From Bacteroidota bacterium (lineage in GTDB: Bacteria; Bacteroidota; Bacteroidia; B-17B0; Aurantibacillaceae), in contig JAHEYF010000046.1 of the NCBI GenBank assembly GCA_023251755.1, positions 1-33,382 of the forward strand: a stretch of 33,382 bases of DNA. Reading direction: 5' to 3'. The position numbers were made by a program, and so were the translations under genes. Below, in pieces: positions 30,639 through 33,382 of the stretch (the first letter of the stretch is position 1; every line of letters begins with the position of its first letter). The notes under the pieces were generated by a model. It was not told the origin of the DNA and did no database searches. It saw nothing but the letters and a program-made list of their open reading frames with translations.

Positions 30639-31796
30639 ATGAAATACTACATCATCTCCGGGGAAGCATCAGGCGACTTACACGGTTCCAACCTCATCAG
30701 GGAACTGAAAAAGCTCGATCACTCAGCCAACATGCGTTGCTGGGGCGGGGATTTAATGCAGCAACAGGGTGTTACCATCGCAAAGCATTACCGCGACCTG
30801 GCCTTTATGGGTTTTGCAGAAGTATTGATGAACATCCGCACCATCAAAAAGAACATTGACTTTTGTAAAAAAGACCTGCTTGCATTTAAACCCGATGTAC
30901 TGATACTCATCGATTACCCCGGCTTTAACCTGCGCATCGCAAAATATGCACACCGGCATGGCATTAAAGTATTTTATTACATATCTCCATCCGTTTGGGC
31001 CTGGAAGGAATCGAGGGTAAAATTAATCAAAGCCGTAGTAGACAAAATGTTTGTGATATTACCCTTTGAACAGACCTTTTATCAAAAACACCATTATCAT
31101 GTCGATTTTGCAGGCCATCCCCTGCTCGACGCCCTGGAAAATGAAACAAACAAAATTACTTCGTTTACCGAATTTGTAAATGAAAATAAATTAAGCGGCA
31201 AACCACTTATTGCCATTTTACCCGGAAGCCGCAAACAGGAAATAGCCGCTATGCTGCCCATCATGACGGGAGTGGTAGACAAATTTCCGGAATACGAATT
31301 TGTAATTGCAGGTGCACCTTCACTTCCACTGAGTTATTACCAGGAGTTTACCCGCGACCCTTCTGTTAAAATTATATTTGACAAGACGTATGAAATACTC
31401 CACCACGCCCATTCCGGCCTTATTAAATCGGGGACCTCAACACTTGAAGCCGCTTTGCTGAATGTGCCACAGGTGGTGTGTTACAAAGCCAATCCCATTT
31501 CCATCTGGATAGGGAGGCGCTTAGTTAAAATCAAATTCTTTTCACTTGTTAACCTCATTATGAACCGGGAAGTAGTAAAAGAACTTTTGCAGGAAGAAAT
31601 GAACGAAACAACACTGGAGCTGGAATTGAAAAAGGTAACAGACAACACCATTGAAAGAAAAAAATTACTGGCTGAATACGATCTGCTAAAAAATATGCTC
31701 GGCGGGGGCGGTGCTTCAAAACGACTGGCAGAACTGATGTACGGGTACTTAACGAATGAAAAGTTCAAAGTTCAAAGTTCGAAGTTCAAAGAGTGA
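30639..31796 (+). CDS. lpxB: Lipid-A-disaccharide synthase
   Basis: 385 aa GT19 enzyme. Seen: YYIISGEASGDLHGSNLI at the start, MGFAEVL, LIDYPGFNLRIAK, YYISPSVWAWKESRV, then the donor half with ILPGSRKQEI, and SGTSTLEAALLNVPQVVCYK. It transfers 2,3-diacylglucosamine from UDP to lipid X at the inner membrane face, forming the lipid A disaccharide. The last residues, KFKVQSSKFKE, are encoded by four GTTCAAA-type heptads and are unlikely to belong to the enzyme fold. Confidence 0.96.
   Translation: MKYYIISGEASGDLHGSNLIRELKKLDHSANMRCWGGDLMQQQGVTIAKHYRDLAFMGFAEVLMNIRTIKKNIDFCKKDLLAFKPDVLILIDYPGFNLRIAKYAHRHGIKVFYYISPSVWAWKESRVKLIKAVVDKMFVILPFEQTFYQKHHYHVDFAGHPLLDALENETNKITSFTEFVNENKLSGKPLIAILPGSRKQEIAAMLPIMTGVVDKFPEYEFVIAGAPSLPLSYYQEFTRDPSVKIIFDKTYEILHHAHSGLIKSGTSTLEAALLNVPQVVCYKANPISIWIGRRLVKIKFFSLVNLIMNREVVKELLQEEMNETTLELELKKVTDNTIERKKLLAEYDLLKNMLGGGGASKRLAELMYGYLTNEKFKVQSSKFKE
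31763..31790 (+). repeat. GTTCAAA heptad array inside the lpxB 3' end
   Basis: GTTCAAA, GTTCAAA, GTTCGAA, GTTCAAA in uninterrupted 7-nt phase. It encodes the C-terminal tail of LpxB, with the TGA stop 4 nt later. Confidence 0.85.
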
Positions 31797-31858
31797 TCTC
31801 GTTAACAACCAAAGCCTTTGCATGAAACAATAAACCCACTATAGCACTATAAGAACAC

Positions 31859-33103
31859 ATGAAAATTATAATACGCATAACGTCCCTTGTTTTATTGTTC
31901 ATGGTCTGTTTTTCATTTGCAGAGTACAACAAACCGGCTAAAAAAACAGCAGCTTCTAAGACCAGCCCACCGTCAACGGGTACTCCCTATTATTCAACAG
32001 ACGAAATTATTAAAATCCGTATTTACAGCCAGCTAAAAGCAACAGCCCTTATGTTTGCCCCTACCAATGGTATTTACGAGGTACAGGCCGACGGCAGGAC
32101 AATTTTAAAACTCGATAGCAAAGGGCTTTTAAAAATAAGCTGGTCCGGCGATTCAATAGAAATAAAAACAACTGAAAATAATTTAGGAAGATGTAAGAGC
32201 CTGAAAATAATCTCAGACGACATTGAAAACGGGTTCAAATTACGTCTCCTCAGTCCCGATAAAAAACCACGCTTTTACGACGGCAACCTTTCTGTTAACG
32301 TAGAAGAAAAAATTCTTCGTTTAGTCAACCAGACAAAAATGGACCATTACATTGCCGGGGTATCGGAAGCGGAAGCAGGAAAAAGATCGACACTTGAATT
32401 TTACAAAGTACAGGCCATCCTTGCACGCACCTATGCCCTGGGGCACATACAAAAACATGTAGCCGATGGTTACAACCTTTGTGACCAGGTGCATTGCCAG
32501 GTGTTTTATGGTAAAACAACCGACCACGATATCCTGGAAGCCGTAAAAATTACCAAAGGCCAGGTCGTTGTCGATCAGGACCTTCAGTTAATATCCGCCG
32601 TGTTTCATTCCAACAGCGGCGGGCAAACCGCCAATTCGGAGGACGTATGGGGAACAAGCACCTCCTACCTGCGTTCGGTAAAAGACAGTTTTTGTTTAAA
32701 AATGCCCAATGCCCGCTGGGAACGGAAAATGGCCACCGAGGATTGGCTGAGCTATTTAAAAATCCGTTACAAATACCCCGTTGAAGACAGCCTTGCCAAA
32801 AGTTTTGCCCTCAACTTTAAACAGGAGCATCGTAAATCCAATATTGAATACGCAGGTTTAAAAATTCCTTTAAAAAATGTAAGAACAGACTTTCAACTGA
32901 AGTCTACTTTTTTTTCCATCAACCCACAAGGTGACACATTAATTTTTAAAGGCCGTGGTTTTGGGCATGGCATTGGAATGTGTCAGGAAGGCGCCATGTG
33001 CATGACAAAAAGCGGCTATTCGTATAAAGATGTTTTGAGTTTTTATTACCAAAAAGTGCATTTGATTGACATTAAGGAAATGAATTTTTTTAAAGAAAAT
33101 TAA
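31859..33103 (+). CDS. SpoIID/LytB-domain protein
   Basis: 414 aa. Signal peptide MKIIIRITSLVLLFMVCFSFA, then a spacer and the SpoIID/LytB region: YIAGVSEAEAGKRSTLEFYKVQAILARTYAL (the catalytic-type Glu lies in SEAEAG), HSNSGGQTANSEDVW, and the terminal GRGFGHGIGMCQEGAMCM. SpoIID is a lytic transglycosylase acting on denuded glycans; the LytB branch modulates amidases. In this non-sporulating group a periplasmic peptidoglycan role is likely. It follows lpxB in the same direction. Confidence 0.9.
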   Translation: MKIIIRITSLVLLFMVCFSFAEYNKPAKKTAASKTSPPSTGTPYYSTDEIIKIRIYSQLKATALMFAPTNGIYEVQADGRTILKLDSKGLLKISWSGDSIEIKTTENNLGRCKSLKIISDDIENGFKLRLLSPDKKPRFYDGNLSVNVEEKILRLVNQTKMDHYIAGVSEAEAGKRSTLEFYKVQAILARTYALGHIQKHVADGYNLCDQVHCQVFYGKTTDHDILEAVKITKGQVVVDQDLQLISAVFHSNSGGQTANSEDVWGTSTSYLRSVKDSFCLKMPNARWERKMATEDWLSYLKIRYKYPVEDSLAKSFALNFKQEHRKSNIEYAGLKIPLKNVRTDFQLKSTFFSINPQGDTLIFKGRGFGHGIGMCQEGAMCMTKSGYSYKDVLSFYYQKVHLIDIKEMNFFKEN

Positions 33104-33124
33104 AGTCTGCATCGATAATCTGTT

Positions 33125-33132
33125 TACTTTTG
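33125..33132 (+). promoter_or_regulatory. Possible comEC -7 box
   Basis: TACTTTTG fits TAnnTTTG, 17 nt before the GTG start. No clear -33 element. Confidence 0.4.
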
Positions 33133-33149
33133 AAAGATAAACAGCTCCC

Positions 33150-33382
33150 GTGTCTCTTTATAATCAAATTCCCTTTCTTCGTTTTTTCCTTCCCTTTATT
33201 CTGGGCATTTTCGCATACAGTTTTTTTGCCTTCCGCTTTGATCTGCTCCCTTTCTTAATCATTCTGTTTGCACTGCTTGTTTGTATTTATTTCCGGCTCA
33301 GGAAGCGTTCTTCTTTCTTTTGGAAAAAAACATTTGCCCTGCTTTGCAATTTGTTTTTTATTGTATTGGGCCTGCAAGCCTG
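33150..33382 (+). CDS. comEC: ComEC/Rec2 family protein, N-terminal fragment (window edge)
   Basis: An open frame from a GTG at 33150 runs off the window. The visible 77 residues read SLYNQIPFLRFFLPFILGIFAY, then two more hydrophobic stretches (LLPFLIILFALLVCIYF and TFALLCNLFFIVLGLQA). PFLRxxLPFILGI is the typical opening of Bacteroidota ComEC, the inner-membrane channel for DNA uptake. The call depends on this motif and on position next to lpxB, because the conserved competence domain lies beyond the edge. Confidence 0.65.
   Translation, partial: MSLYNQIPFLRFFLPFILGIFAYSFFAFRFDLLPFLIILFALLVCIYFRLRKRSSFFWKKTFALLCNLFFIVLGLQA

Noticed and set aside
30554-30859. 101-codon ORF overlapping the start of lpxB
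   Set aside because: It is out of frame with the well-supported lpxB and no family is recognisable.

Overview
This window comes from a chromosome of a Bacteroidota bacterium, probably an environmental relative of the Sphingobacteriia/Chitinophagia. Lineage evidence: a type IX secretion C-terminal sorting domain on a secreted phosphoesterase, several TAnnTTTG-type -7 promoter boxes, a DUF6702-type protein, an OprO/P-like porin, and a surE-lpxB-spoIID-comEC gene order. I see no rRNA, tRNA, CRISPR array or transposase.

Region 1 (about 0.2-11.1 kb, minus strand) is a fatty-acyl-CoA operon. Read in the direction of transcription it holds long-chain acyl-CoA synthetase, FadN-type dehydrogenase/hydratase, thiolase, a four-helix-bundle (IVP) protein, acyl-CoA dehydrogenase, a hotdog thioesterase, acyl-CoA-binding protein, a DUF4442 hotdog protein and a GDSL hydrolase. 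The core order resembles the Bacillus fadN-fadA-fadE operon. A nitronate monooxygenase-like gene and a small cupredoxin lipoprotein diverge from it.

Region 2 (12.9-18.3 kb) holds a phasin-like/UbiB-kinase pair, an outer-membrane-type protein, a 430-bp repeat structure (three 92-bp tandem copies inside inverted repeats, next to a G-quadruplex motif), a stand-alone tail-collar-domain protein, a 45-aa small ORF and a DUF6702 protein.

Region 3 (18.3-27.9 kb) looks like a phosphorus-acquisition and lipid-remodelling island. It has a T9SS-exported metallophosphoesterase, a PlcP-like metallophosphoesterase, a GT-B glycosyltransferase, a diacylglycerol-kinase-family lipid kinase, a phosphate-selective-type porin and a PiT phosphate transporter. 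Upstream of the PlcP-like gene, the porin and PiT there are [GT]TAACN half-sites repeated at exactly 11-bp spacing, the geometry of a Pho box.

Region 4 (27.9-33.4 kb) starts with a HigBA toxin-antitoxin cassette flanked by two identical 34-nt terminator hairpins. It continues with ridA, surE, a small membrane protein, lpxB, a SpoIID/LytB protein and the start of comEC, cut by the window edge.

Throughout the window, gene boundaries carry short arrays with a strict 7-bp period. Several vocabularies are used (GATNTTGA-like, TTAAAAG, AGTAGCA, NNCGTNN, GTTCAAA, TTTTGGC). They are often arranged as inverted pairs at the two ends of a spacer and often supply the stop codon and last residues of the adjacent gene. 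With the Pho-box-linked lipid cluster, this is the most unusual signal here.
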